In this document: in pieces, positions 1 to 7,653 of the stretch
Layout: every line of letters starts with the position of its first letter
How positions within the stretch are numbered: the stretch's first letter is position 1
Source: an uncultured Bacteroidales bacterium
GTDB lineage: Bacteria > Bacteroidota > Bacteroidia > Bacteroidales > Paludibacteraceae
Assembly: GCA_902778935.1 (NCBI GenBank)
Contig: CACYZT010000006.1
Location: 1-64,000 of the forward strand
Reading direction: 5' to 3'
DNA: 64,000 bases
The notes under the pieces: generated by a model
Database searches by the model: none
Seen by the model: the letters and a program-made list of their open reading frames with translations, nothing else
What the model was told of the DNA's origin: nothing
Position numbers and translations under genes: made by a program

Positions 1-561
1 AAGCGTCATGGCGTAACCGTTTCGGTTGACCTGAACTTCCGTAAGAAACTGTGGACCAGCGAGAAAGCTATCTCGATCATGCGTCCGTTGATGAAGTACG
101 TGGATGTTTGTATCGGTAACGAAGAGGATGCAGAGCTGTGTCTCGGCTTCAAGCCCGATGCAGATGTAGAAGGCGGCGAGACCAACGCTGAGGGCTACAA
201 GGGCATCTTCGAGCAGATGATGAAAGAGTTCGGCTTCAAGTATGTTGTTTCGACGCTTCGCGAGAGCTACAGCGCTACCTTCAACGGCTGGAAGGCGATG
301 ATCTACAACGGCAAGGAGTTCTACCAGAGCAAGCGTTACGAGATCAACCCGATCATCGACCGCGTGGGTGGTGGTGACTCGTTCTCCGGCGGTCTGATCC
401 ACGGTATGCTCAAATACCCGGACAACCAAGGTCAGGCTCTTGAGTTCGCAGTAGCTGCTTCGGCTCTGAAGCACACCATCAACGGCGACTACAACCTTGT
501 TTCTGAGGATGAGGTATTGAGCCTTGCAGGTGGTAACGCAAATGGACGAGTACAGAGATAA
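1..561 (+). CDS. kdgK: 2-keto-3-deoxygluconate kinase, PfkB family (5' end outside window)
   Basis: This is the C-terminal 186 residues of a ribokinase/PfkB-type sugar kinase. The frame is open from base 1 (begins KRHGVTVSVDLNFRKKLW), so the true start lies upstream. The PfkB signature 2 region is visible as DRVGGGDSFSGGLIHG at about residues 120-135; its Asp is the catalytic base that activates the sugar hydroxyl for ATP-dependent phosphorylation, and GGGD forms the anion hole. The VDLNFRKKLW stretch is typical of KDG kinases. The next gene is a KDPG aldolase and then a hexuronate-type transporter, so the likely reaction is 2-keto-3-deoxygluconate to KDPG. The substrate is inferred from context; the family is secure. 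Confidence 0.88.
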   Translation, partial: KRHGVTVSVDLNFRKKLWTSEKAISIMRPLMKYVDVCIGNEEDAELCLGFKPDADVEGGETNAEGYKGIFEQMMKEFGFKYVVSTLRESYSATFNGWKAMIYNGKEFYQSKRYEINPIIDRVGGGDSFSGGLIHGMLKYPDNQGQALEFAVAASALKHTINGDYNLVSEDEVLSLAGGNANGRVQR

Positions 562-572
562 AGCTTAATTTA

Positions 573-665
573 CCATTTGGTCATTTACCATGTACCATTT
601 ATTGGTTCATTTGGCTATTTAGCCATTTGGCGCAGTAGATGATGTAATGGTAAATGACTAAATGG
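573..665. repeat. AT-rich ATTTACCATT-type repeats forming a 19-bp inverted repeat
   Basis: The kdgK-eda spacer is built from short variants of CATTTGG, CATTTACC and their complements. Positions 573-591 and 647-665 are inverted copies over 19 bases; the only departure becomes a G-U pair in RNA. The transcript could therefore fold into one long hairpin between the two genes. More loose AAATCGTAAATGA units run on to the start of eda. Confidence 0.6.
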
Positions 666-711
666 AAAAATAAATGACCAAATCGTAAATGAATAAATCG
701 TAAATGATTTT

Positions 712-1380
712 ATGGCAAAGTTTGATAAATTTCAGGTGATGGCGAAGATTGCCGCTGCACCGATGGTTCCTGTGTTCTATCACAAGGATGTGGAAGTTTG
801 TAAGAACGTGATTAAGGCTTGCTATGAAGGCGGCGTGCGTGCGTTCGAGTTCACTAACCGTGGCGATTTTGCACACGAGGTATTCGGCGAACTGAGCAAG
901 TGGGTTGCTGTTGAGTGCCCGGAGTTGGCACTCGGTATCGGTAGTGTGGTTGACGCTCCGACAGCAGCGCTGTACTTGCAGTTAGGCGCTAACTTCGTAG
1001 TTGGTCCGTTGTTCAACAAGGATATCGCGGTGGTATGTAACCGTCGTTGCGTGACTTACTGTCCGGGTTGCTTGACACCGAGCGAGATAGGTTTGGCACA
1101 AGAGGTGGGTTGCGACTTTACGAAGGTGTTCCCGGGCGACGTTGTTGGTCCGAACCTCGTGAAGGGTCTGATGGCTCCGATGCCGTGGTCGAAGATTATG
1201 GTTACCGGTGGTGTAGCTCCGGAGAAAGAGAACCTCGAGAAATGGTTCGCAGCAGGTGTTTACTGCGTAGGCATGGGCAGCAAGCTCTTCCCGGGCGACA
1301 AGGTAAAAGCCGGCGACTGGAAGTACGTTACTGACAAGTGCAAAGAGTGCTTCGAGATTATTGCTAATTGTAAAAAATAA
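712..1380 (+). CDS. eda: KDPG / 4-hydroxy-2-oxoglutarate aldolase, class I
   Basis: A 222-residue protein, the usual length for a KDPG aldolase (cleaves 2-keto-3-deoxy-6-phosphogluconate to pyruvate and glyceraldehyde 3-phosphate). The Schiff-base lysine lies in CDFTKVFPG near residue 140. The barrel strands [10 protein letters not shown] and [10 protein letters not shown], and the phosphate-binding TGGV with GMGSKLF near the C-terminus, are all present. Cytoplasmic. It lies 150 bp after the kinase gene, separated by a repeat hairpin, and just before the transporter, forming the lower hexuronate pathway. The start ATG at 712 gives the standard N-terminus. Assignment is secure at family level. 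Confidence 0.92.
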   Translation: MAKFDKFQVMAKIAAAPMVPVFYHKDVEVCKNVIKACYEGGVRAFEFTNRGDFAHEVFGELSKWVAVECPELALGIGSVVDAPTAALYLQLGANFVVGPLFNKDIAVVCNRRCVTYCPGCLTPSEIGLAQEVGCDFTKVFPGDVVGPNLVKGLMAPMPWSKIMVTGGVAPEKENLEKWFAAGVYCVGMGSKLFPGDKVKAGDWKYVTDKCKECFEIIANCKK

Positions 1381-1437
1381 TCCGATATATCGAGAAATCG
1401 AGATATCGAAATATCGAATCTTTTAAAAGAAAACAAA

Positions 1438-2880
1438 ATGAATGACGTAAAAAAAGCTGTCATGACCAACTGGCGTTGGGTCATGTGTGCGATGCTTTTC
1501 TTCGCCACCACGGTTAACTACATGGATCGTCAGGTTCTGTCGTTGACCTTCAAGGAGTTTATTCAGCCCGAGTTCCACTGGACCGATGCCGATTACGGTA
1601 AAATCACCGGTATCTTCTCCATTGCGTACGCTATCTTCTGCCTTTTCGCCGGTAAGTTTATCGACTGGATGGGCACGAAGAAAGGTTACCTGATTGCTAT
1701 CGTTGTATGGTCGTTGGGTGCCGTTCTGCACGCAGGCTGCGGCTGGGTAACGGAGAATATCGTTGGCGTAGCTGACAAAGCAGCGTTGCTGAATGCAACA
1801 GGTGCTCTTGCAAGTAGTATTTCTATGGTGAGTGTGTGGTTGTTCCTTGTCTGCCGACTGATTCTTGGTCTTGGCGAGGCAGGTAACTTCCCTGCCGCTA
1901 TCAAGGTGACCGCAGAGTATTTCCCGAAGAAAGACCGTGCGTTCGCTACAGCTCTGTTTAACGCAGGTGCGTCGGTGGGTGCGCTGGCAGCTCCGGCTAC
2001 TATTCCTTTGCTGGCAAAGAACCTTGGTTGGGAGTGGGCGTTCATCATCATCGGTGCGCTGGGCTTCCTCTGGGCCGGTATCTGGATCTTTGTCTATGAC
2101 AAACCGGAAGAGAGCAAGCATGTAAACGATGCTGAGTTGGAGTACATTCATCAAGATGAGAAAGAAGCTCCGAAGCAGGAGGTAAAGGAGGAAAAGCAGA
2201 TGTCGTTTGGCGAGGCTTTCAAGCACAAACAGACTTGGTCGTTTGCGTTTGGTAAGTTTATGACTGATGGCGTTTGGTGGTTCTTCCTTTTCTGGGCTCC
2301 TGCTTATTTCCAGGACCAGTTCGGTATCAAGGCTTCCGACCCACAGGGTATTGCGCTCATCTTCACGCTGTACGCTATCGTGACGGTTGTTTCGCTGTTC
2401 GGCGGATACCTGCCTAAGATCTTCGTGGAGAAGAAAGGCATGGAGCCGTACGCAGGTCGTATGAGAGCTATGTTGATCTTTGCTTTCTTCCCGATCTTTG
2501 CGTTGTTTGCTCAGCCGCTCGGTGGTATCTATGGTCCTTGGGCGGTAGCTATCATCATCGGTATCGTGGGTGCTGCTCACCAGAGCTGGAGTGCGAATAT
2601 CTTCTCCACCACGGGTGATATGTTCCCGAAATCGGCTGTGGCTACCATCACCGGTATCGGCGCTATGGCCGGCGGTATAGGTTCGTACTTAATCAACCGC
2701 GGTTCGGGTCTTCTCTTTACGTATGCAGAGAAACAAGGCGAACTTTTTGCCTTCTTCGGCTTCACGGGCAAACCGGCAGCATACATGATTGTGTTCTGCA
2801 TCTGCGCGGTAGCTTACCTCATCGGTTGGAGCGTTATGAAGGCGCTTGTTCCAAAATACAAACCAGTAATTGTTAAATAA
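1438..2880 (+). CDS. MFS hexuronate (ExuT-like) transporter
   Basis: A 480-residue, about 12-helix major facilitator superfamily permease of the anion:cation symporter (hexuronate/phthalate) type. The N-terminus contains the MDRQVLSL motif after helix 1, then GKFIDWMGTKKGYL as the loop 2-3 signature, and RLILGLGEAGNFPAAIK in helix 4, typical of ExuT/GarP proteins. A cytoplasmic linker rich in Glu and Lys (about residues 225-260) separates the two six-helix halves. It is placed directly after kdgK and eda, so it probably brings galacturonate, glucuronate or a similar uronate across the inner membrane. The exact sugar cannot be read from sequence. A short AAATCGAGATATCGA-type repeat lies in the 57-bp spacer before it. 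Confidence 0.85.
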   Translation: MNDVKKAVMTNWRWVMCAMLFFATTVNYMDRQVLSLTFKEFIQPEFHWTDADYGKITGIFSIAYAIFCLFAGKFIDWMGTKKGYLIAIVVWSLGAVLHAGCGWVTENIVGVADKAALLNATGALASSISMVSVWLFLVCRLILGLGEAGNFPAAIKVTAEYFPKKDRAFATALFNAGASVGALAAPATIPLLAKNLGWEWAFIIIGALGFLWAGIWIFVYDKPEESKHVNDAELEYIHQDEKEAPKQEVKEEKQMSFGEAFKHKQTWSFAFGKFMTDGVWWFFLFWAPAYFQDQFGIKASDPQGIALIFTLYAIVTVVSLFGGYLPKIFVEKKGMEPYAGRMRAMLIFAFFPIFALFAQPLGGIYGPWAVAIIIGIVGAAHQSWSANIFSTTGDMFPKSAVATITGIGAMAGGIGSYLINRGSGLLFTYAEKQGELFAFFGFTGKPAAYMIVFCICAVAYLIGWSVMKALVPKYKPVIVK

Positions 2881-2896
2881 TTAAACTTTTAGAATT

Positions 2897-3100
2897 ATGG
2901 CAAATGATAAGAAATTGGTCCGTAGCAATAATAAAATTATTGCCGGTGTATGCGGAGGAATCGCTGAGTATTTTCAGATTGACCCAACGCTTGTACGCGT
3001 AGCATATGTAGCGCTGACTTTGTTCACAGCCGGTTTCCCGGGTGTAATTTTGTACATTATTATGATGCTGCTTATGCCGCAACCTGAAGGTCAGGCTTAA
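2897..3100 (+). CDS. PspC-domain small membrane protein
   Basis: A 67-residue PspC-domain protein. The N-terminal KLVRSNNKIIAGVCGGIAEYF is the family signature, followed by DPTLVRVAYVAL and one hydrophobic segment (about residues 38-60) that would cross the inner membrane. PspC proteins elsewhere take part in phage-shock membrane stress responses, but stand-alone copies in Bacteroidales have no proven partner and no other psp gene is visible here. It starts 17 bp after the transporter stop, so it is probably on the same transcript. Family is clear; role is not. Confidence 0.85.
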   Translation: MANDKKLVRSNNKIIAGVCGGIAEYFQIDPTLVRVAYVALTLFTAGFPGVILYIIMMLLMPQPEGQA

Positions 3101-3112
3101 GCGACTCTATAT

Positions 3113-4063
3113 TCAGACGAACTGAATAAGCGTTAAAGCGGTCATCGCTTCTACGATGGGCACGGCGCGAGTGGCAACACACGCGTCGTGTCTTCCTTTT
3201 ACGCCGGCTTTGGGTGTGGAAGGTGTGGGTTTGAATACGCAGCGGAAGATGATGTCTGTGCCATCCGAGATACCTCCGGTTATGCCTCCGGAGATATGAT
3301 TGATGGCACTACCGGGTTGCGTGACGCCCTCGAAGCCTGTGCCGTATTCGAATCCTTTGCATGCATTGATGCTCATTACCGCGTAAGCCAGATGTGCCTG
3401 CAGTTTGTCGAAAATCGGTTCGCCTTTTCCTGCTGGTAAGCCACTAATACGGCACTCGACGATACCACCGATGGAATCCCCGTCGCGCTGATAAGCGGCA
3501 ATCGTGTCAGCGAATTTGTCCGGGTTTGTTTCCGCTCCCACTTGAATGAGCGAAGCATGGACAGCAATGCCTTTGAGCCGCAATGATTGCTTGGCGAAGC
3601 AACCGGCTACGACGCGTGCGGCTGTTTCGCGAGCTGAAGCTCTGCCGCCGCCTCTCCAGTCGCGAATACCATATTTGATTTCATACACTCTGTCGGCATG
3701 TCCGACGCGGTAATGATGTTTGAGATATTCGTAGTCTTCCGGCCGTGCATCTTTGTTACGGATGATGAACGCAATAGGAGTGCCGAGCGTGGTTCCATCC
3801 ATTACACCGGATAACCATTCCACTTCATCGGGTTCGTTCTTAGCGCGCGACGATTCACCAGCATAAGCTAACTCGTATTGACTCCGTGTTGCCTCCGTAT
3901 TGCCTCCTTGTTGCCTCCTTCCTGCTCTCTTATCCAATTCGGCACGAATCATGTCGAAATCAATATGCAAACCAGCCGGTACTCCGTCGAGTACGCCTCC
4001 TATGGCTGCTCCGTGCGACTCTCCGAAGCTCGTGAAAGTCCATTTTTTACCAAATACGTTCAT
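3113..4063 (-). CDS. aroC: Chorismate synthase (short form)
   Basis: Converts 5-enolpyruvylshikimate-3-phosphate to chorismate using reduced FMN. Signatures seen: SFGESHGAAIGGVLDG at the N-terminus, YRVGHADRVYEIKYG with the conserved His, GGGRASARETAARV, VMSINACKGFEYG, and KGRHDACVATRAVPIVEAM near the C-terminus. At 316 residues it is about 40-45 shorter than the usual 355-365. The loop between GGI.GGISDG and KGRHD is short and the usual C-terminal tail after the EAM helix is missing, ending ALTLIQFV. Core catalytic motifs are intact, so it is probably active. It is divergent from the PCMD gene with a shared promoter palindrome, and converges on the pspC-like gene. Confidence 0.92.
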   Translation of the reverse strand: MNVFGKKWTFTSFGESHGAAIGGVLDGVPAGLHIDFDMIRAELDKRAGRRQQGGNTEATRSQYELAYAGESSRAKNEPDEVEWLSGVMDGTTLGTPIAFIIRNKDARPEDYEYLKHHYRVGHADRVYEIKYGIRDWRGGGRASARETAARVVAGCFAKQSLRLKGIAVHASLIQVGAETNPDKFADTIAAYQRDGDSIGGIVECRISGLPAGKGEPIFDKLQAHLAYAVMSINACKGFEYGTGFEGVTQPGSAINHISGGITGGISDGTDIIFRCVFKPTPSTPKAGVKGRHDACVATRAVPIVEAMTALTLIQFV

Positions 4064-4094
4064 CGTTTTTTGCTTTGTGGCATAGAATTTGCTG

Positions 4095-4126
4095 CAAAAG
4101 TACTAAATTATTTGCATATATGCAAA
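4095..4126 (-). promoter_or_regulatory. Promoter for aroC
   Basis: On the minus strand TTTG (4126-4123), a 20-bp spacer and TACTTTTG (4102-4095) match the Bacteroidetes -33/-7 pattern. The start codon lies about 30 bp downstream. Confidence 0.7.
4111..4126. promoter_or_regulatory. 16-bp perfect palindrome shared by two divergent promoters
   Basis: TTTGCATATATGCAAA is perfectly self-complementary. Its left TTTG is the -33 element of the rightward promoter and its right CAAA is the -33 element of the leftward (aroC) promoter, so both promoters interlock through one palindrome. Confidence 0.65.
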
Positions 4127-4142
4127 TTTTTTACTATCTTTG
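4111..4142 (+). promoter_or_regulatory. Promoter for the PCMD protein gene
   Basis: TTTG at 4111-4114, a 20-bp spacer and TATCTTTG at 4135-4142 give a near-ideal Bacteroidetes promoter. The ATG follows at 4161, giving a leader of only about 12 nt. Confidence 0.72.
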
Positions 4143-4160
4143 CGCAAAATTTTGAGTATT

Positions 4161-5243
4161 ATGAGAAAATATGTCTTAATAGTTGCCCTCTTGGGTGTAC
4201 TAAGTTCCGTTTCTGCGCAGCAGTTGCCGGATAGCCATTTTGAGAACTGGGGAGACAAGTTCAACGGCGATAAGCAATTGACCGAATGGCACGGATCGAA
4301 TGTCAATCAGGCGGGTTTTAAGTTTACGTTTATGTATCAAAAGCCGGGTAGAACCGGTTTTAGTGCGTATGTGACCGATCGTGCTGTGGGCATACCCAAG
4401 CTCGGTATCGGTGCTATTGGTCCGGGTTACCTGTCGTTGGGTACGCCGTGGCAGTATTTGAAAGGACTGAATGTCAACGGAGCTACTGCCGGCACGGAAG
4501 GCGGTATCGCCTGGAAATACCGTCCTGACACGATGGCGGTATGGGTCAAACGTGTAGGACCTGCGCCGGAGAAGGAGGATTTTCATCTGCTTTATTATGC
4601 ATGGTCAGGCACTTCAAAAGGGACGGCGTATAAGAATAAGAAAGGCGGTTGCACTTCCACGGAGCGCATCAACGAAGAGAGCGATATACGTCAGAAAACA
4701 GACGGCAACGAGTGTACCGTAGAGACGCACGCCAAGCAGATTGCCGAGGGATGGCATCGCGCGCGGGCTAAATATGACGAGTGGACGCTTATCAAAGTGC
4801 CGATTATGTATATGAGCGATGCGAGACCGACGATGTGTAATGTCATTTTCTCTGCCGGCAACTATCCTGCTTTCCGCGCCAATGACGGCATGTACGACGG
4901 CAATGCGCTGTATGTCGATGATGTGGAGTTGATTTATTCGTCGTGCATTGACAAGTTGACTATTAACGGCAAGGAATGGAAGGCTTTTGACCCGAATAGC
5001 AGCAAAGTGCAGACCTATACTCTTCCTGCCGGCAGTGCCGCGGAGATTACTATTGCGGGTTATCGCGGTATCGGAAGTCTGACGAATATCAAAGGTGAGA
5101 CCGCACGGTTTAATGGCCGCAAACTGGGTAAGGACGAGATGACCGTTGTTCCCGGTGCGATTAATGGTGCGCCATGGACCATCACCGTGACAGCAGAGGA
5201 CGGAAGCAGTACACATACATATAAGTTGAAGATTGAAAATTGA
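4161..5243 (+). CDS. PCMD-domain secreted protein
   Basis: A 360-residue exported protein. ATG 4161 is chosen over an in-frame TTG at 4140, because the promoter -7 box overlaps 4140 and ATG begins a normal signal peptide (MRKYVLIVALLGVLSSVSA, cut before QQLPD). The mature part starts with an ENW-type strand (PDSHFENWGDKFNGDKQLTEWH) and then matches the PCMD fold (putative carbohydrate metabolism domain): a jelly-roll with YRPDTMAVWVKR, TLIKVPIMY and a closing NALYVDDVELIY. A C-terminal Ig-like module with TLPAGSAAEITI and TITVTAEDGSSTHTYKL follows. Likely periplasmic or cell-surface glycan binding; substrate unknown. Its stop overlaps the next gene's TTG start. Confidence 0.72.
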   Translation: MRKYVLIVALLGVLSSVSAQQLPDSHFENWGDKFNGDKQLTEWHGSNVNQAGFKFTFMYQKPGRTGFSAYVTDRAVGIPKLGIGAIGPGYLSLGTPWQYLKGLNVNGATAGTEGGIAWKYRPDTMAVWVKRVGPAPEKEDFHLLYYAWSGTSKGTAYKNKKGGCTSTERINEESDIRQKTDGNECTVETHAKQIAEGWHRARAKYDEWTLIKVPIMYMSDARPTMCNVIFSAGNYPAFRANDGMYDGNALYVDDVELIYSSCIDKLTINGKEWKAFDPNSSKVQTYTLPAGSAAEITIAGYRGIGSLTNIKGETARFNGRKLGKDEMTVVPGAINGAPWTITVTAEDGSSTHTYKLKIEN

Positions 5244-6397
5244 GTATCGAAGATTTGAATAGTGTTGATTGGGCGCTGTTGGGAGCGTTGGTAGTGCTGT
5301 TTATAGCGCAGGTGTGGTTCTATGCCCCTTACATGGCCGCTCCGGCGAGGAAGATGCGTCGAAATAAAAAATCGTCAATCGTCAATCGTCCAGTCGTCAA
5401 TCATTCCGGTGTGTCAGTTATCTTGACTGCGCACAACGAGGCGTATAATCTCTCGCAGCATTTGCAAGTATTGCTGACGCAGGACTATCCGGAGTATGAA
5501 GTGATAGTGGTGGATGATGGTTCGGAGGACGACACGCGTGCGGTGATAGACCGATATATGGCTCACGACCCGCGCCTTCGCATGACGTTCGTACCCTATG
5601 GAGCACGCGTACGCTCGACGAAGAAACTGGCGTTGACGCTGGCAGCAAAAGCGGCGAAGTATGATTATTTGTTGCTCTCCGAAGCGGATTGTGTACCGGA
5701 GAGTGCGCATTGGATTAGCACCATGATGAGCGGCTTTGCGGCCGAGAAGAATATCGTTTTGGGTTTCAGCGCCTATTTCGAGGGAGAAGGTCACGTGAAC
5801 CGAATAGCCCGCTATGAATCGCTGTTTAACAGTTTGCATTTCCTCGGTGCAGCGCTTTGCGGATATCCGTATATCGGTTTAGGACGCAATCTGGCGTACC
5901 GCAAGTCGTTGTTCTTTGAGAGCGGAGGATTCACGCACCTAATGACCATCAAAGCCGGTGATGACGAGTTGTTTGTCAATCAGGTGGCAACGCGCGGCAA
6001 TACAGCTGTGGTCTTGAACCGAGATGCGTTTACCTGGTCGCAGTCCAAGAAGACGATGAAAGACTGGTTGTTGCAGCGCCGTCGTCATCTGTCCGTAGCA
6101 CCGGAGTACAAACAGATTACCAAAGTGCGGTTGGCAATGGAGCCTGTAACCCGCGGACTATTCTATATCATGACGATCGTGGCGTTGGTCGTTTGCCGGC
6201 TGTCGATAGTAGGGCTGGCAGCGATAGGATTGTTCCTCGTGCGCTGGGTGCTGCAAAGTGCGATATTGAATGTATCAGCGCGGCGGATGGGCTTAAAGCG
6301 GTTTAAGATGGGCAGTGTGCTGTGGTTTGATATCGTATTACCGATTATCTCGCTCTACATGCTTATCGTTCCGCAGCGAAATAGAAACAAATGGTGA
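5240..6397 (+). CDS. Family 2 glycosyltransferase, membrane-anchored
   Basis: A 385-residue processive-type GT2 enzyme. An N-terminal membrane segment (WALLGALVVLFIAQVWFYA) is followed by the GT-A nucleotide-sugar domain: SVILTAHNEAYNL, VIVVDDGSEDDT (Asp pair), LLLSEADCVP (DXD position) and a QRRRHLS motif that stands for the Q(R/Q)xRW acceptor-site motif. Two or three helices end the protein. It probably transfers a sugar to an envelope polymer or lipid. No ATG is available before the membrane segment; the TTG at 5240 overlaps the previous stop (TTGA), suggesting coupled translation. At residues about 44-55 the linker is encoded by AATCGTC tandem repeats (5370-5403), giving KSSIVNRPVVNHS. 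Confidence 0.85.
   Translation: MSIEDLNSVDWALLGALVVLFIAQVWFYAPYMAAPARKMRRNKKSSIVNRPVVNHSGVSVILTAHNEAYNLSQHLQVLLTQDYPEYEVIVVDDGSEDDTRAVIDRYMAHDPRLRMTFVPYGARVRSTKKLALTLAAKAAKYDYLLLSEADCVPESAHWISTMMSGFAAEKNIVLGFSAYFEGEGHVNRIARYESLFNSLHFLGAALCGYPYIGLGRNLAYRKSLFFESGGFTHLMTIKAGDDELFVNQVATRGNTAVVLNRDAFTWSQSKKTMKDWLLQRRRHLSVAPEYKQITKVRLAMEPVTRGLFYIMTIVALVVCRLSIVGLAAIGLFLVRWVLQSAILNVSARRMGLKRFKMGSVLWFDIVLPIISLYMLIVPQRNRNKW
5370..5403 (+). repeat. AATCGTC tandem repeat inside the glycosyltransferase gene
   Basis: Three perfect 7-bp AATCGTC units and a degenerate fourth lie in frame in the linker between the membrane segment and the GT-A domain. The unit is not a multiple of three. Confidence 0.75.
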
Positions 6398-6424
6398 TAA
6401 CAGAAAAATTTAAATTGAACAAAT

Positions 6425-6733
6425 ATGGCAGAACAGAAACAATTGAACATCAACATCGCTCCTGACAAACAGCAGGGCGTGTTTGCAAACTTAGCGCTTA
6501 TTGCGCATACTCCTACGGAGTTCGTATTGGATTTCGCCCAACTGATGCCCGGTATTCAGCAGGCTAATGTAGTGGCGCGTGTAGTAGTGACGCCTGATCA
6601 GGCTAAGAAAATCCTGATGGCGCTTCAGAATAACATTGCCCAGTACGAGCAGAAGTTCGGTACTATCCAACCGATAGGCGGTCAGCCGCATGGTAATACC
6701 TTGCCGTTGACGTTCACTGGTGGTGAGGCCTAA
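6425..6733 (+). CDS. DUF3467 protein
   Basis: A 102-residue cytoplasmic protein of the DUF3467 family. Recognisable features are the start (AEQKQLNINIAPDKQQGVFANLALIAHTP), the central FVLDFAQLMPG segment, and VVARVVVTPDQAKKILMALQNNIAQYEQKFG. Such proteins are common in Bacteroidales as single-copy genes without a known function; the fold is predicted to be a small alpha/beta domain. It lies 27 bp after the glycosyltransferase gene and ends 44 bp before the phosphorylase, so it could share the transcript of either. Confidence 0.85.
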   Translation: MAEQKQLNINIAPDKQQGVFANLALIAHTPTEFVLDFAQLMPGIQQANVVARVVVTPDQAKKILMALQNNIAQYEQKFGTIQPIGGQPHGNTLPLTFTGGEA

Positions 6734-6777
6734 AAATTTGAAGATTTGAGAATTTGAAGATTTGAAACTTATTTACT
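6734..6777 (+). repeat. TTGAAGAT-type 8-bp tandem repeats before the phosphorylase start
   Basis: The spacer consists of AATTTGAAGATTTGAG-like units, the complement of the AATCTTCA unit found before and inside genes near 26280-28290. It runs almost to the start codon. Confidence 0.6.
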
Positions 6778-7653
6778 ATGAAAACATTTCCCGCTTCGCA
6801 GTTAATCATCAATGGTGATGGTTCTGCATTCCATTTGCATTTAAAACCGGAGTTTCTGGCGGACAAAGTCATCCTCGTGGGTGACCAGGACCGCGTGAAT
6901 ATCGTCGCGTCGTTCTTTGATGAAGGTTCTATCGAGTGCGATGTGCAAAGTCGTGAGTTCCACACGATAACCGGTAAGTATAAGGGCAAACGTATTTCCT
7001 GTATCTCAACCGGTATCGGTACCGATAACTGCGATATCGTGATGAACGAGATTGACGCTCTGGCGAATATCGATTTCAATACGCGTGTAGAGAAAACGCA
7101 GAAACGCAGCTTGGATATCATTCGTATCGGTACAAGCGGTGCGATGCAGGAGGATATTCCGTTAGGAACATTCCTGGTTAGCCAGAAATCCATCGGTTTT
7201 GACGGCGTGCTCGCTTTTTATCACGACCGCGACAAGATTTCTGACCTCGGCTTTGAGAAAGCGTTTGTGGACTTCGTAGGTTATCCGAAGAAAGCAGCGG
7301 TGCCGTATGTGGTAGCTGCCGACCCGGAACTCGTTAACCGCATTGCCAAGGACGATATGATGCGCGGTTGTACGATTGCCGCGAATGGTTTCTACGGCCC
7401 GCAAGGACGAGTGCTGCGTGTCGATTTGGCGGTGCCCGATATCAATGAGAAGATTTCGGCGTTCCGTTATGAAGGCCAGCGTATCACTAACTATGAGATG
7501 GAAGGCAGTTGTATAGCCGGTCTTGCGCTGCACATGGGCCACCGCGCTATGACCGTGTGCTGCATCATCGCGCAACGCAAGGTAGAGGCGGCGAACACCG
7601 ATTATAAACCGCGTATCAAGGAATTGATTCGCACCGTACTTGAAAGAATTTAA
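6778..7653 (+). CDS. Nucleoside phosphorylase (uridine phosphorylase-like)
   Basis: A 291-residue member of the PNP/UDP phosphorylase superfamily. The phosphate-binding start (KVILVGDQDRVNIVASFFD), the CISTGIGTDNCDIVMNEID loop, the IRIGTSGAMQEDIPLGTFLVS motif and the nucleoside-binding YEMEGSCIAGLAL motif are all seen; Met-Glu of that motif normally contacts the ribose. It would split uridine or a related nucleoside with phosphate in the cytoplasm for salvage. The base specificity is inferred. The stop codon shares one base with the ATG of the next gene (TAATG), so the two are translated in tandem. Confidence 0.85.
   Translation: MKTFPASQLIINGDGSAFHLHLKPEFLADKVILVGDQDRVNIVASFFDEGSIECDVQSREFHTITGKYKGKRISCISTGIGTDNCDIVMNEIDALANIDFNTRVEKTQKRSLDIIRIGTSGAMQEDIPLGTFLVSQKSIGFDGVLAFYHDRDKISDLGFEKAFVDFVGYPKKAAVPYVVAADPELVNRIAKDDMMRGCTIAANGFYGPQGRVLRVDLAVPDINEKISAFRYEGQRITNYEMEGSCIAGLALHMGHRAMTVCCIIAQRKVEAANTDYKPRIKELIRTVLERI

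Noticed and set aside
1423..2580. Minus-strand open frame of 385 codons opposite the MFS transporter
   Set aside because: The transporter has full family motifs. The reverse product is an Arg/His/Ser-rich shadow without motif.
3108..3126. Bidirectional terminator between the PspC-like gene and aroC
   Set aside because: ATTCAG-ACGAA-CTGAAT is a 6-bp stem with no T-tract and overlaps the aroC stop; too weak to call.
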